Positions 16,099 through 26,657 of a stretch of 64,000 bases of DNA are shown here, piece after piece. Under the pieces are notes generated by a model that was not told the origin of the DNA, made no database searches, and saw only the letters and a list, made by a program, of their open reading frames with translations. Position numbers and translations under genes: made by a program. The DNA is taken from positions 1 to 64,000 of the forward strand of contig RXJD01000002.1 of assembly GCA_003987775.1 (NCBI GenBank), written 5' to 3'. Positions within the stretch are counted from its first letter, which is position 1. The number at the start of each line of letters is the position of its first letter. Source of the stretch: Mycobacterium sp. (GTDB taxonomy: Bacteria > Actinomycetota > Actinomycetes > Mycobacteriales > Mycobacteriaceae).

Positions 16099-17892
16099 GT
16101 GGCGGTGATGGGGGCGAAACTGTTCGGGCTGGTGGCGACGATCCTGATCGTGGCCGGTCTGGCGTGCGCGGCGCCCGCACTCGCGGACCGCAATCAGTGC
16201 GCACCGCCGGGAGTGGAGAGCGCCACCGTCCTGCCCGATGACCTGACGTCACCTCGTGCCGGGGCTGACTCCCCCGACGACACCGACACCACCCCGTCCG
16301 TCGCGCCGCTGAGGTCCGTGGATCCCGCGTCCCTGGGCCTGGGTACGCCCGGCACCCTGGTGGCGGGCACGCTCTCTGACGCCCCGCCCAGCACCTGCAT
16401 CAACGCCACCGGCCGTTTCACCGGTTTCGACAACGAGCTGCTGCGCGCCATCGCCGGCAAGCTGGGCCTGCAGGTGCGGTTCGTCGGGACCGATTTCTCC
16501 GGGCTCTTGGCCCAGGTGGCATCGCGGCGCTTCGACGTGGGCTCGTCATCGGTCAAAGCGACCGACGCGCGGCGGCACACGGTCGCCTTCACCAATGGTT
16601 ACGACTTCGGCTTCTACTCCCTGGTGGTGCCGCCGGGTTCGGCGATCAAGAAGTTCACCGACCTGGCGGCCGGGCAGCGTATCGGAGTAGTTCAGGGCAC
16701 GGTCGAGGAGACCTACGTCGTGGACACCCTGCACCTGCAGCCGGTGAAGTACCCGGACTTCGCGACCGTCTACGCCAGCTTGAAGACCCACCAGATCGAC
16801 GCGTGGGTGGCGCCGGCCAACCAGGCGTCCACCGCGGTCCGGCCGGGTGATCCGGCGATGATCGTCGCCAACACCTTCGGGACTGACGACTTCGTCGCCT
16901 ATGCGGTCGCCAAGGACAATCAGCCGTTGGTCGACGCCCTGAACTCCGGGCTGGACGCCGTGATAGCGGACGGCACCTGGGCCGACCTGTACAGCAAGTG
17001 GGTGCCCCGCACCCTGCCCCCGGGCTGGAAGCCCGGATCGAAAGCGGCCGCGGTGCCCAAGCTGCCCGATTTCGCCGCGATCGCCGCCGCGCACCACCGC
17101 AAACCGATGCAGGCGGCGGCACCCAAGTCGACGCTGGAGCAGCTACGCGATTCCTTCCTCGACTGGGACATGTACCGGCAGGCCATCCCCACCCTGCTGA
17201 CCACCGGCCTGCCCAACACCCTGATTTTGACCGGCAGCGCCGGCGTCATCGGCTTGGCCATCGGCATGGCCCTGGCCGTCGCCGGTATCTCCCACAAACG
17301 CTGGCTGCGCTGGCCGGCCCGGGTCTACACCGACGTCTTTCGCGGGCTGCCCGAGGTGGTGATCATCCTGATCATCGGTCTGGGAGTAGGTCCGGTGGTG
17401 GGCGGGCTGACCGACAACAACCCCTACCCGCTCGGGATCGTCGCCCTGGGCCTGATGGCCGGGGCCTATGTGGGAGAGATTCTGCGTTCCGGGATCCAGA
17501 GCGTCGACCCCGGCCAGCTGGAGGCGTCCCGCGCGCTGGGCTTCAGCTACTCGGCGGCGATGCGGCTGGTGGTGGTGCCGCAAGGGGTGCGACGGGTGCT
17601 GCCGGCCTTGGTCAACCAATTCATCGCCCTGCTCAAGGCCTCGGCGCTGGTGTACTTCCTGGGATTGATCGCCAACCAGCGTGAGCTGTTCCAGGTGGGC
17701 CGCGATCTCAACGCGCAAACCGGCAACCTGTCACCGCTGGTCGCGGCGGGCATCTGCTACCTGATTCTGACGGTGCCACTCACCCATTTGGTGAATCACA
17801 TCGACGCCCGGCTGCGCCGGGGCCGGGCCAGACTCGAGCCCGAGGATCCTCCGGAAGTCGTCACCTCGACCATCGGTACGGAGATGACGTGA
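16099..17892 (+). CDS. Fused solute-binding and permease subunit of a polar amino-acid ABC transporter
   Basis: One 597-residue polypeptide joins an exported family-3 solute-binding domain to an inner-membrane permease. Order: signal peptide (LFGLVATILIVAGLACAAPA), binding domain about 75-310 (FTGFDNELLRAIAGKLGLQV, FDVGSSSVKATDARR), then a HisM/GlnP-type permease from about 360 with the EAA loop (EASRALGFSYSAAMRLVVVP). Likely cargo is glutamine, glutamate or a similar amino acid. The GTG of the ATPase gene overlaps its stop by 4 bp. This pair is not at this place in M. tuberculosis. Confidence 0.92.
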   Translation: MAVMGAKLFGLVATILIVAGLACAAPALADRNQCAPPGVESATVLPDDLTSPRAGADSPDDTDTTPSVAPLRSVDPASLGLGTPGTLVAGTLSDAPPSTCINATGRFTGFDNELLRAIAGKLGLQVRFVGTDFSGLLAQVASRRFDVGSSSVKATDARRHTVAFTNGYDFGFYSLVVPPGSAIKKFTDLAAGQRIGVVQGTVEETYVVDTLHLQPVKYPDFATVYASLKTHQIDAWVAPANQASTAVRPGDPAMIVANTFGTDDFVAYAVAKDNQPLVDALNSGLDAVIADGTWADLYSKWVPRTLPPGWKPGSKAAAVPKLPDFAAIAAAHHRKPMQAAAPKSTLEQLRDSFLDWDMYRQAIPTLLTTGLPNTLILTGSAGVIGLAIGMALAVAGISHKRWLRWPARVYTDVFRGLPEVVIILIIGLGVGPVVGGLTDNNPYPLGIVALGLMAGAYVGEILRSGIQSVDPGQLEASRALGFSYSAAMRLVVVPQGVRRVLPALVNQFIALLKASALVYFLGLIANQRELFQVGRDLNAQTGNLSPLVAAGICYLILTVPLTHLVNHIDARLRRGRARLEPEDPPEVVTSTIGTEMT

Positions 17893-18629
17893 CCGTCCCC
17901 CGCGCCCCGGTTTCCCTGTGCGCCAGGGATATTCATCAGACTCTCGGTGGTAATGCGGTGTTGCGCGGAGTGAGCCTCGAGGTGCCTGCGGGTACCACCA
18001 CCGCCGTGATCGGACCGTCGGGTTCCGGCAAATCGACGCTGCTGCGGGTCCTGAACCGGTTGCACGAGCCCGACAGCGGCGACATCCTGCTGGACGGCAG
18101 ATCGGTGCTTCGTGACGACCCCAACGAGCTGCGCCAGCGCATCGGCATGGTGTTCCAGCACTTCAACCTCTTCCCGCACCGCAGCGTGCTGGACAACGTC
18201 GCGCTGGCACCGCGCAAGCTGCGCCGGCTGCCCGCCGACGCCGCCCGGGAGCTGGCCCTGCACCACTTGGACCGAGTCGGACTCAAAGGCAAGGCCGGGG
18301 CCCGTCCCGGCACCCTGTCCGGCGGTCAGCAACAGCGGGTGGCGATCGCGCGCGCATTGGCCATGGCGCCGCAGGTGATGTTCTTCGACGAGGCCACCTC
18401 GGCGCTGGATCCCGAGATGGTCAAGGGCGTTCTGGAGCTCATCGCCGATCTCGGGGCCGACGGGATGACGATGGTGGTGGTCACCCATGAGATGGGCTTC
18501 GCGCGCTCTGCCTCGGACGCCGTCGTCTTCATGGACCACGGCAAAGTCGTGGAGTACGGGACGCCGGAGCAGATCTTCGAGGCCGCCGAGACCGAGCGGC
18601 TGCAGCGGTTTCTGTCGCAGGTGCTGTGA
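17889..18629 (+). CDS. Polar amino-acid ABC transporter ATP-binding protein
   Basis: GlnQ/HisP-type ATPase of 246 residues that powers the fused permease encoded upstream. Walker A GPSGSGKST, Q-loop GMVFQHFNLFPH, signature LSGGQQQRVAIARALA, Walker B VMFFDEATSALD and switch His in VVVTHEMGFA are all intact. The GTG start overlaps the permease stop (GTGA). With the fused upstream gene the two-gene unit is a complete importer. Confidence 0.95.
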   Translation: MTVPRAPVSLCARDIHQTLGGNAVLRGVSLEVPAGTTTAVIGPSGSGKSTLLRVLNRLHEPDSGDILLDGRSVLRDDPNELRQRIGMVFQHFNLFPHRSVLDNVALAPRKLRRLPADAARELALHHLDRVGLKGKAGARPGTLSGGQQQRVAIARALAMAPQVMFFDEATSALDPEMVKGVLELIADLGADGMTMVVVTHEMGFARSASDAVVFMDHGKVVEYGTPEQIFEAAETERLQRFLSQVL

Positions 18630-18717
18630 CCCGGGCTTTCGGGTTCTTTCGGATGCGGGCACGCCCGTGTACCGCATTGTCTCCACCCGCGGGCGCGGCG
18701 GGTTAGACTGCCGATTT

Positions 18718-19212
18718 ATGGCGGACAGCGAACCCACAGCCCCGGAAGTGGCGGAGCTGGCGGAGGGTTTGCACCGCTCGCTGTCCAAGTTGTCCACCAT
18801 CCTCCGCCGCGGCGATCCGACCAGCGGTGCGGTGGCCGGAGAGTTGACGCTGGCCCAGCTCTCGATCCTGATCACCCTGCTCGATCGGGGTCCGATCAGA
18901 ATGACGGACCTGGCCGCGCACGAGCGGGTTCGCACCCCGACCACCACGGTCGCGATTCGCCGGCTGGAAAAGATCGGGCTGGTGAAGCGTTCGCGCGACC
19001 CGTCGGACCTGCGTGCGGTGCTGGTCGACATCACGCCGCAAGGCCGCGCGGTGCACAACGAGTCGCTGGCCAACCGGCACGCCGCGCTGGCGGCGATGCT
19101 CAGCCAACTGCCCAAGTCAGACCTGGACATTCTGCTGGAGGCCTCGGCTCCCCTGGCCCGGCTCGCCAGCGGCGAAGCCGCCGCCCCCGCGGCTGCCCCG
19201 GACGAGGCGTGA
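18718..19212 (+). CDS. MarR-family transcriptional regulator
   Basis: Winged-helix MarR protein of 164 residues, started at ATG 18718 since upstream codons overlap the ABC gene in another frame. The DNA-binding part reads LTLAQLSILITLLDRGPIRM, then TDLAAHERVRTPTTTVAIRR, then the wing KRSRDPSDLRAVLVDIT. Helices at both ends would dimerise. It corresponds to Rv0042c. The 21-bp palindrome between it and the SDR gene is a likely operator for it, though the regulator is not proven. Confidence 0.9.
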   Translation: MADSEPTAPEVAELAEGLHRSLSKLSTILRRGDPTSGAVAGELTLAQLSILITLLDRGPIRMTDLAAHERVRTPTTTVAIRRLEKIGLVKRSRDPSDLRAVLVDITPQGRAVHNESLANRHAALAAMLSQLPKSDLDILLEASAPLARLASGEAAAPAAAPDEA

Positions 19213-19220
19213 AAGTGTTT

Positions 19221-19241
19221 GTTACCAAGATGATTGGTAAC
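19221..19241. promoter_or_regulatory. Perfect 21-bp palindrome before the SDR gene
   Basis: GTTACCAA-N5-TTGGTAAC is a perfect 8-bp inverted repeat ending 9 bp before the SDR ATG. It occupies the place of a ribosome binding site, and no Shine-Dalgarno sequence is visible. A dimeric repressor bound here would block the SDR promoter. The adjacent MarR or a TetR-type protein are candidates. Confidence 0.65.
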
Positions 19242-19250
19242 TCCTGAACC

Positions 19251-19919
19251 ATGCCGACCGCACTCATCACCGGTGCCAGTGGCGGCATCGGTGCCGCCAT
19301 CGCGACGGCCTTGGCCCCGACTCACACGCTGCTGCTGGCCGGCCGGCCGTCGGCGCGGCTGGACGCCGTCGCTGAACGCCTGGGCGCCACCACGTTTCCG
19401 CTGGACCTGACCGACACCGATTCGATCGAAGCCAGTTGCGAGGTGATCGACGAACTCGACGTGCTGGTGCACAATGCCGGAGTTTCCATCCCCGGACGCG
19501 TCGAGGAGTCCCATGTCGACGAATGGCGGGCCACCTTCAGCGTCAATGTCTTTGGCGCCGTGGCCCTTACGCTGACCCTCTTGCCGGCGTTACGCCAGGC
19601 CCGCGGCCGGGTGGTGTTCATCAACTCAGGATCGGGGCGCAACGTGTCGCCGGGCATGGCCTCCTACTCGGCCAGCAAGTTCGCGCTGCGCGCCTTCGCG
19701 GATTCGTTGCGCGCCGACGAGCCCGCACTACTCGTGACATCGGTGCACCCGGGCCGGGTGGACACGGACATGCAGCGCGAGCTGGTGGCCTATGAGGGCG
19801 GCCAGTACGACCCGTCGAAGTTCCTGCGACCCGAGACCGTCGCCGGGGTGGTGGCGAACGTGGTGGCCACACCCCGGGACGGTCACGTGCACGAAGTGGT
19901 GATCCGTCCGCGCGGCTGA
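19251..19919 (+). CDS. Short-chain dehydrogenase/reductase
   Basis: NAD(P)-dependent classical SDR of 222 residues. The cofactor motif TGASGGIG lies at 7-14, NAG near residue 77, the catalytic Ser in FINSGSG and YxxxK in SYSASKFALRA near residue 140. The product is slightly short but has all active-site residues. The substrate is unknown. It ends 6 bp from the convergent leuS gene. Confidence 0.92.
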   Translation: MPTALITGASGGIGAAIATALAPTHTLLLAGRPSARLDAVAERLGATTFPLDLTDTDSIEASCEVIDELDVLVHNAGVSIPGRVEESHVDEWRATFSVNVFGAVALTLTLLPALRQARGRVVFINSGSGRNVSPGMASYSASKFALRAFADSLRADEPALLVTSVHPGRVDTDMQRELVAYEGGQYDPSKFLRPETVAGVVANVVATPRDGHVHEVVIRPRG

Positions 19920-19924
19920 ACCGG

Positions 19925-22804
19925 TCAGACGACCAGGTTCACCATCCGGCCGGGCACCACGATCACCTTGCGTGGCGTAGCCCCGGCAAGGAACGCCTGC
20001 ACCTTCTCGTCCGCCAGCGCCGCGGCCTGCACCGCGTCCTTGGCCGCATCAGCGGCCACCACCACCCGCCCTCGTACCTTGCCGTTCACCTGCACCGGGT
20101 ATTCCACCGTGTCGTCCACCAGGTAGGCGGGGTCGGCCACCGGGAAGGGGCCGTGCGCCAGCGACGTGGTGTGGCCCAGCCGCAGCCACAGTTCTTCGGC
20201 CATGTGCGGGGCCAGCGGTGCCAACATCAGCACCAGCGGTTCCACCGCGGCGCGCGGTACCCCGTCGCGGTACTGCTTGGTGAGATGGTTGGTGTATTCG
20301 ATCAGCTTGGCGGCGGCGGTGTTATTGCGCAGTGCCACATAGTCTTCCGACACACCGGCAATGGTGCGATGCAGCGCTCGCAGTGTCTCGGCGGGCAGCT
20401 CGGTGTCGGCCACCCGGATCTCGCCGGTCTCCTCGTCGATCACCAGCCGCCACACCCGCTGCAGGAAGCGGTGCGCGCCGACGACATCCTTGGTGGCCCA
20501 TGGCCGCGACGCGTCCAACGGCCCCATCGACATCTCGTAGACCCGCAAGGTGTCGGCACCGTAGTCGTCACAGATCTCATCCGGCGAGATCGAATTCTTC
20601 AGGCTCTTACCGATTTTGCCGAATTCCTGGAAGACCTCGATCTCGCCGTCCGGTCCCGGGTAGACGAAGCCGCCGTCGCGCTCGATCACCTCCTCGGCTG
20701 GCACATACGATCCGCGCGCGTCGGTGTAGGCGAAGGCCTGGATGTAGCCCTGGTTGACCAGCCTGCGGTACGGCTCCCGGGAACTGACGTGGCCGAGGTC
20801 GTACAGAACCTTGTGCCAGAAGCGGCAATACAACAGGTGCAGGACCGCGTGTTCGGCGCCACCGACGTACATGTCGACGCCGCCCGGGTCGTCCGGTCCG
20901 TGTTCGGCCGGCCGCGGACCCATCCAGTACGCCTCGTTCTCCTTGGCGCAGAACCGCTCCGAGTTGTGCGGGTCCGTATAACGCAGCTCGTACCACGAGC
21001 TGCCGGCCCATTGCGGCATCACATTGGTGTCGCGGGTGTAGGGCTTGGGGCCGTCGCCGAGATCCAATTCGACGTTCACCCAGTCGGTGGCTTTCGCCAA
21101 CGGCGGTGACGGCTCGCTGTCGGCGTCGTCGGGATCGAACGACACCGGTGAATAGTCGGGCACGTCGGGCAGCTCCACCGGCAATGCGGCTTCGTCGAGT
21201 GCGTGGGCGCGCCCGTCGGCGTCGTAGACGATCGGGAACGGCTCACCCCAGTACCGCTGGCGTGCGAAAAGCCAGTCGCGCAGCTTGAATTGGATGCGGG
21301 CCTGACCCCGCCCCTCAGCCTGCAGCCGCTCGGTGATGGCTTGTTTGGCGTCGGCGACGCTCTTGCCGTCGAGGAACCCGGAGTTCACCAAAACACCGTC
21401 ACCGGAATGGGCGGCCTGTGAAATGTCGCCGCCGGCAATGACTTCGACGATCGGCAAGCCGAACTGGTGGGCGAAGTCCCAGTCGCGCTGGTCGTGCCCC
21501 GGCACGGCCATGATCGCCCCGGTACCGTAACCGGCCAGCACGTAGTCGGCGATGAAGATCGGCACCTGCTCGCCGTTGGCCGGGTTGGTGGCATAGCTGC
21601 CCAGGAAGACTCCGGTCTTCTCCTTGCTTTCCTGACGCTCGAGGTCCGACTTCGCCGCGATGGCACGCCGGTAGGCGGCCACCGCCTCGGCGGGGGTGGC
21701 AGCGCCGTAGGTCCAGGCCGCCTGTACCCCATCGGGCCAGCCGGCGGCGACCACGTCGTCGACCAGCTCATGCTCGGGCGCCAGTACCAGGTAGGTGGCG
21801 CCGAACAGGGTGTCGGGCCGGGTGGTGAAAACCTCGATGTCGGTGGCGGTACCGTCGGCCTTCGTCGTGCCGAACAACGCCGTGGCGCCCGTCGAACGCC
21901 CGATCCAGTTGCGTTGCATGGTCTTGACCTGCTCAGGCCAGTCCAGGCTGTCCAGGTCGTCGAGCAACCGGTCGGAGTAGGCGGTGATCCGCATCATCCA
22001 CTGCCGCAACCGCTTCCGGAACACCGGGAAGTTGCCGCGGTCGCTGCGTCCGTCGGCGGTGACCTCTTCGTTGGCGAGCACGGTCCCCAAACCCGGGCAC
22101 CAGTTCACCATCGAGTCGGCGAGGTATACCAGCCGGTACCCGTCGACCACATCGGCCCGCTCCCCCGCCGACAGCTCCGCCCACTGCCTCCCGTCATCGA
22201 GAAGCCTTGCACCGGAGTCGAACTCGTCGATCAGCTCGGCTATGGGGCGGGCCTTGTTGGCGGCGGTGTCGAACCAGGCGTTGTAGATCTGCAGGAAGAT
22301 CCACTGCGTCCACTTGTAGAAGTCCACATCCGTGGTGGAGAAGCTGCGGCGGCTGTCGTGGCCGAGGCCCAGCCGGCCCAGCTGCCGCCGGAAGTTGACG
22401 ACGTTGGCCTCGGTGCGGGTGCGCGGGTGGGTGCCGGTTTGCACCGCATACTGCTCGGCAGGCAGACCGAATGCATCGAAGCCCAACGCGTGCAACACGT
22501 TACGGCCGGTCATTCGGTAATAACGGGCGTAGACGTCGGTGGCGATGTAACCCAGCGGGTGGCCGACGTGCAGCCCCTCCCCCGACGGGTAGGGGAACAT
22601 GTCCTGCACGAACAACTTGTCGTCGGGAACGCTCGAACCGTCCGCGGGCGCCAGCGAGCCGACCGGGTTGGGCACGTTGAACGTCCCCAGCTGAGCCCAG
22701 TTGTCCTGCCAGGTGCGTTCCAGCCCGGCCGCGAGCTCGGCGGTGTAGCGGTACCGCGGCGCGTCCGCGTCGGGTCCGGCGGTCGGCGATTCTGTCACGC
22801 CCAA
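19925..22804 (-). CDS. leuS: Leucyl-tRNA synthetase
   Basis: Charges tRNA-Leu. The 959 residues comprise the class Ia catalytic core with [17 protein letters not shown] (HIGH-type) near residue 78, and the CP1 editing domain ([14 protein letters not shown], then the HDQRDWDFA region). The [12 protein letters not shown] signature (KMSKS-type) is near residue 730 and the anticodon-binding and C-terminal domains follow. It is full length and has no close operon partner. Confidence 0.97.
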   Translation of the reverse strand: MGVTESPTAGPDADAPRYRYTAELAAGLERTWQDNWAQLGTFNVPNPVGSLAPADGSSVPDDKLFVQDMFPYPSGEGLHVGHPLGYIATDVYARYYRMTGRNVLHALGFDAFGLPAEQYAVQTGTHPRTRTEANVVNFRRQLGRLGLGHDSRRSFSTTDVDFYKWTQWIFLQIYNAWFDTAANKARPIAELIDEFDSGARLLDDGRQWAELSAGERADVVDGYRLVYLADSMVNWCPGLGTVLANEEVTADGRSDRGNFPVFRKRLRQWMMRITAYSDRLLDDLDSLDWPEQVKTMQRNWIGRSTGATALFGTTKADGTATDIEVFTTRPDTLFGATYLVLAPEHELVDDVVAAGWPDGVQAAWTYGAATPAEAVAAYRRAIAAKSDLERQESKEKTGVFLGSYATNPANGEQVPIFIADYVLAGYGTGAIMAVPGHDQRDWDFAHQFGLPIVEVIAGGDISQAAHSGDGVLVNSGFLDGKSVADAKQAITERLQAEGRGQARIQFKLRDWLFARQRYWGEPFPIVYDADGRAHALDEAALPVELPDVPDYSPVSFDPDDADSEPSPPLAKATDWVNVELDLGDGPKPYTRDTNVMPQWAGSSWYELRYTDPHNSERFCAKENEAYWMGPRPAEHGPDDPGGVDMYVGGAEHAVLHLLYCRFWHKVLYDLGHVSSREPYRRLVNQGYIQAFAYTDARGSYVPAEEVIERDGGFVYPGPDGEIEVFQEFGKIGKSLKNSISPDEICDDYGADTLRVYEMSMGPLDASRPWATKDVVGAHRFLQRVWRLVIDEETGEIRVADTELPAETLRALHRTIAGVSEDYVALRNNTAAAKLIEYTNHLTKQYRDGVPRAAVEPLVLMLAPLAPHMAEELWLRLGHTTSLAHGPFPVADPAYLVDDTVEYPVQVNGKVRGRVVVAADAAKDAVQAAALADEKVQAFLAGATPRKVIVVPGRMVNLVV

Positions 22805-22997
22805 CAGGGTATAAGGGCCGGTCCGGAAGCGGCCGCGCCGAGGCCGTCGGGCACGGGTTGGTATCGGTTCCGTTGCGCAGCGATCAGAGGTTCATCCCAG
22901 CTCTATTTCGAGCATGGTCGGCACCGCTGAGCAGCGGTTACATTCGGCCTCGATGGTGGGCAGTGACGCCCCGGCTATTGCGGAGGGACCGATCGAG

Positions 22998-24188
22998 ATG
23001 AAGCAGATCGCGCGCAGCTGGCGAGCACTCGTGGGTGGCGTGGCCGTCGGTGTCGTCGGCGTCGTGATGATCACGGGTGGTACCGCATCGGCGGAACCCC
23101 TGGTCCCCCAGCCCTCGCTGCCCGGACCGGTTCCCATGCAGCCGGCGACTACGCCGGGGCAGAGCTCCGGGGTGTTCCCGGGGGGTGTCAACCGGTTCGC
23201 GCCCGCGCCCGCGCAGGCTCCGGCCCAGCTGCCCCTGCCGATGCAGATGCCGGCGCCGGCGGTCGCCCCCGTTCCGGCGGTGGCCGCGCCCGTTCCGGCG
23301 GCAGCCGCGCCCGTTCCGGCGGCGGCCGCGCCCGTTCCCGCGGTGGCACCGGCGGCTGTCCCGGCCACCGCGCCGGCGCCCGCCGCCGCCGCTCCGCAGC
23401 CCCCGGCGGTCACTCCGGCCACCACGGGCACGCTGCGCGAATACCTGGAAGGCAAGGGCGTCAAGCTCGAGGCGCAACGCCCGCTGGGCTTCAAGGCACT
23501 CGACATCACGGTGCCGATGCCGCCACGCTGGACCCAGGTGCCCGACCCGAACGTGCCCGACGCGTTCGTGGTGATCGCCGACCGCGTCGGTGGCAACAGC
23601 GTGTACACGTCGAATGCGCAGGTCGTGGTGTACAAGCTGATCGGTGACTTCGACGCCACCGAGGCGATCAGCCACGGCTTCGTGGACAGTCAGCGCCTGC
23701 TCGCATGGCAGACCACAAACGCGTCGCTGACCAGCCTCGGCAGCTTCCCGTCCTCGGTCATCGAAGGCACCTACCGCGAGAACGACATGACCCTGAACAC
23801 CTCACGGCGTCATGTGCTGGCCAATTCCGGATCGGACAAGTACCTGGTTTCACTGTCGGTGACCACGGCCGCGTCCCAGGCCGTCAGCGACGCCCCCGCC
23901 ACCGACGCCATCGTCAGCGGCTTCCGGGTGGCGACACCCGGGGTGGGCGGTCAGGCACCGGCGCCGGCCGGGGCGGGAGCCGCCGCCACTCCTCCCGCAC
24001 CCCAGTCGCCCGCCCGACCGGCCGCCCCCGCTGCGCCGACCGCCCCCGCTGCTCCGGCTGGCCCTGCCCTTGCTGCTCCGGCTGCCCCCGCTCCCGCTGC
24101 GCCGGCTGCCCCGCGGACGGCTCTGGCTCCCCGCCAGGCACCCGTCGAGCCGCCCCTGGTCACCTTGACGCCGGCACCGGCGCACTAG
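22998..24188 (+). CDS. Secreted proline/alanine-rich protein (MTC28-like, LpqN family)
   Basis: I start at ATG 22998 after GGAGGGA, giving 396 residues. A Sec signal peptide ([20 protein letters not shown], cleaved near TASA-EP) precedes a Pro/Ala region with tandem APVPAAA units. A folded LpqN/LpqT-type domain follows at about 150-310 ([20 protein letters not shown]), then a second Ala/Pro tail. It corresponds to Rv0040c, the proline-rich 28-kDa antigen, but both low-complexity tails look longer. Proteins of this kind are often mannosylated. Function unknown. Confidence 0.88.
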   Translation: MKQIARSWRALVGGVAVGVVGVVMITGGTASAEPLVPQPSLPGPVPMQPATTPGQSSGVFPGGVNRFAPAPAQAPAQLPLPMQMPAPAVAPVPAVAAPVPAAAAPVPAAAAPVPAVAPAAVPATAPAPAAAAPQPPAVTPATTGTLREYLEGKGVKLEAQRPLGFKALDITVPMPPRWTQVPDPNVPDAFVVIADRVGGNSVYTSNAQVVVYKLIGDFDATEAISHGFVDSQRLLAWQTTNASLTSLGSFPSSVIEGTYRENDMTLNTSRRHVLANSGSDKYLVSLSVTTAASQAVSDAPATDAIVSGFRVATPGVGGQAPAPAGAGAAATPPAPQSPARPAAPAAPTAPAAPAGPALAAPAAPAPAAPAAPRTALAPRQAPVEPPLVTLTPAPAH

Positions 24189-24241
24189 CTACCTGTGGAG
24201 CCCGGCGCGCGGAATGATCGGCGGGCTCGTATGGTTAGCGC

Positions 24242-24592
24242 ATGCTTATCGCGGGCGTGGTGTGCGTGTGTGCGGCCATAGCGTCAGCCGCTTTCGGTAT
24301 CTGGTCTCTGTCGCATACGCCCACCACTGACGCCACCCAGTTGGCGCTGCGCTCGATGGCACCCACCCAGTTCGCCGCCGCGGTGATGCTGGGCGCTGGG
24401 GGAGTGGTAGCGCTCGCCGCATCGCCGCACACCGCGCTGGTCGTGGTGATCGTCTGCATCCTGGGTGCCCTGGGCACACTGGCCACCGGTTCGATGCAGA
24501 GCGCGAAGTATGCACTGCGCCGCGAGGCGGCCCCGGTAGAACCGGCCGGATGTGCCGGCAGCTGTGGGGCCTGCACGCTGTCCTGCCACTGA
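24242..24592 (+). CDS. Small membrane protein with cysteine-rich tail
   Basis: Product of 116 residues with three or four predicted membrane helices (LIAGVVCVCAAIASAAFGIW; FAAAVMLGAGGVVALAAS; ALVVVIVCILGALGTLATG). The cytoplasmic or periplasmic tail ends in CAGSCGACTLSCH, which has four cysteines and could bind metal. It corresponds to Rv0039c. No function is known. Confidence 0.8.
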   Translation: MLIAGVVCVCAAIASAAFGIWSLSHTPTTDATQLALRSMAPTQFAAAVMLGAGGVVALAASPHTALVVVIVCILGALGTLATGSMQSAKYALRREAAPVEPAGCAGSCGACTLSCH

Positions 24593-24618
24593 CGCGCCGG
24601 ACCGGCTCGATCGGTTGA

Positions 24619-25230
24619 TCAGTTGCGGCTGAGGTCGATCGGGTGAGTGGCCAGCATGGCCAACGGCAGTGGCTGGCGGCGCAACACCTGCCCCCACAGG
24701 TCCGCCCGCGGCGGTGCCAACACGTCAGATGGCAACGCCGACAACACAATCCAGTCGTCGCGCTCGATTTCGCCTTCAAGCTGGCCGATGGTCCAACCCG
24801 AGTAGCCTGCGAAGATCCGCACGCCTTCCACCACCGGCGCGATCAGATCCGGTTCGGCGTCGAGATCCACCATCACCATGCGCCCGGCGACGTGCCGCAA
24901 CCCCGGAACTCCGTCGGGCTCGGCACCGATGCGCAGCACCGCCAGGCACAGGGCGGCGTCCCGCTTGACCGGCCCGCCGATGAACATCGTCTTGGGCTTG
25001 GCGGCCAGCTTGGCCCATTGCGGCAGCACGTTGTAGACCGCCGTCTCGCTGGACCGGTTCAGCACCACACCGAGCGTGCCGCCCTCGTTGTGTTCGACGA
25101 TGTAGATGACGCTGCGCCGAAACGTCGGCTCCAGTAGATCGGTGTTGGCCAGCAGCAACGTACCGGCCCGCACCCGTTGGGCGGCCGGTGCGACATAGTC
25201 GTCGGGATCTTCGTGCTGCGCCACTATCAC
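24619..25230 (-). CDS. YqgE/AlgH family protein
   Basis: The conserved UPF0301 protein of about 203 residues (GTG 25230, or GTG 25224 two codons later). Family features are GTLLLANTDLLEPTFRRSVI, GGTLGVVLNRSSE, FIGGPVKRDAALCL and the GYSGWTIGQLEGEI segment. It corresponds to Rv0038. It is divergent from the MFS gene. The molecular function of the family is unsettled. An upstream open extension to 25413 looks non-coding. Confidence 0.9.
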   Translation of the reverse strand: MIVAQHEDPDDYVAPAAQRVRAGTLLLANTDLLEPTFRRSVIYIVEHNEGGTLGVVLNRSSETAVYNVLPQWAKLAAKPKTMFIGGPVKRDAALCLAVLRIGAEPDGVPGLRHVAGRMVMVDLDAEPDLIAPVVEGVRIFAGYSGWTIGQLEGEIERDDWIVLSALPSDVLAPPRADLWGQVLRRQPLPLAMLATHPIDLSRN

Positions 25231-25352
25231 ATCATCGCACCAGATGCCCGATCGCCGGTGCAAACAGCCGCGCTCGGCGAAGATTTGTACTGTGATTGGG
25301 ACGGTGCAGAGCCGACCCGTCCTTGCCTGTGCCGATCGTGGAAGTGGGTTCA

Positions 25353-26657
25353 GTGATTCGCACCCGGATGCAGGCAAGCGCACCCGTCGAACTGTGGCGG
25401 TCGGTGCGCGCACTGCCCGACTTCTGGCGACTTATGCAGCTGCGCATGGCAAGTCAGTTCGGCGACGGCCTGTTCCAGGCGGGGCTGGCCGGCGCGCTGC
25501 TGTTCAACCCCGACCGGGCCGCTGATCCGCTGGCGATCGCACGGGCGTTCGCGGTGTTGTTCCTGCCTTACTCATTGCTCGGGCCGTTCGCCGGCGCGCT
25601 GATGGACCGGTGGGATCGGCGGCTGGTGCTGGTCGGCGCGAACAGTGCGCGGCTGTGCTTCATCGCCGCGATCGGCACGATTCTCGCGGTCGGCGCCGGC
25701 GATTGGGTGCTGCTGTGCGCCGCACTGCTCGCGAACGGCTTGGCGCGGTTCGTGGCATCCGGTCTGTCGGCGTCGTTGCCGCACGTCGTGCCCAGGCCCC
25801 AGGTCGTCACGATGAACTCGGTGGCCACCGCGGCCGGTGCGGTCGCCGCCTTCCTGGGCGCAAACTTCATGCTGCTGCCGCGCTGGCTCGGCGGCGCCGG
25901 CGATCACGGCGCGGCCGCAGTCATCTTTACCGCGCTGGTTCCGGTGACACTGGCCCTGCTGCTGTCGCTGCGGTTCGCACCGCGGGTCCTGGGCCCGGAC
26001 GACACCAAGCGGGCAATTCACGGTTCGGCGGTGTACGCCGTGATCACCGGCTGGCTGCACGGAGTCCGCACGGTGGTTCAGCTGCCGTCGGTGGCCGCGG
26101 CGTTGTCCGGGCTGGCTGCGCACCGCATGGTCGTCGGCATCAACTCGCTGCTGATCCTGCTGCTGGTGCACCACATGAAGAATGTGGACGGCGACGGGTT
26201 GGGAACTGCGTTGGTGTTCTTCGCCGCCACGGGTCTGGGGGCATTTCTGGCCAACCTGCTGACCCCGGTGCTGATCCGGCGCTGGGGCCGTTTCGCGACG
26301 GCCAACGGTGCCCTGATCGCCGCGGCCGTCATTCAGACGGCCGGCGCCGGGCTCCTGCTGCCGGTGATGGTGGTGTGCGGCTTCCTGCTGGGTGTCGCCG
26401 GCCAGGTGGTGAAGTTGTGTGCCGACTCGGCGATGCAGATCGACGTCGACGACGCGTTGCGCGGGCATGTGTTCGCCGTCCAGGACGCCTTGTTCTGGGT
26501 GTCGTTCATCGCCTCGGTCACCATTGCCGCCATATTCATTCCCGACGACGGGCGCGCACCCGCCTTCGCGTTGTTCGGTTCGGTGATCTATCTGATGGGG
26601 CTGCTGGTGCACAGCCTGGTCGGCCGCCGGGGGCGTGCGAGAGAGGTACTGGGATGA
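25353..26657 (+). CDS. Major facilitator superfamily transporter
   Basis: Integral membrane protein of about 434 residues with 10-12 predicted helices. The MFS loop 2-3 signature appears as [20 protein letters not shown]. It corresponds to Rv0037c, a predicted exporter of unknown substrate. I chose GTG 25353; other upstream GTG codons are possible. Its stop overlaps the next ATG (ATGA), so the two genes are translationally coupled. Confidence 0.87.
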   Translation: MIRTRMQASAPVELWRSVRALPDFWRLMQLRMASQFGDGLFQAGLAGALLFNPDRAADPLAIARAFAVLFLPYSLLGPFAGALMDRWDRRLVLVGANSARLCFIAAIGTILAVGAGDWVLLCAALLANGLARFVASGLSASLPHVVPRPQVVTMNSVATAAGAVAAFLGANFMLLPRWLGGAGDHGAAAVIFTALVPVTLALLLSLRFAPRVLGPDDTKRAIHGSAVYAVITGWLHGVRTVVQLPSVAAALSGLAAHRMVVGINSLLILLLVHHMKNVDGDGLGTALVFFAATGLGAFLANLLTPVLIRRWGRFATANGALIAAAVIQTAGAGLLLPVMVVCGFLLGVAGQVVKLCADSAMQIDVDDALRGHVFAVQDALFWVSFIASVTIAAIFIPDDGRAPAFALFGSVIYLMGLLVHSLVGRRGRAREVLG

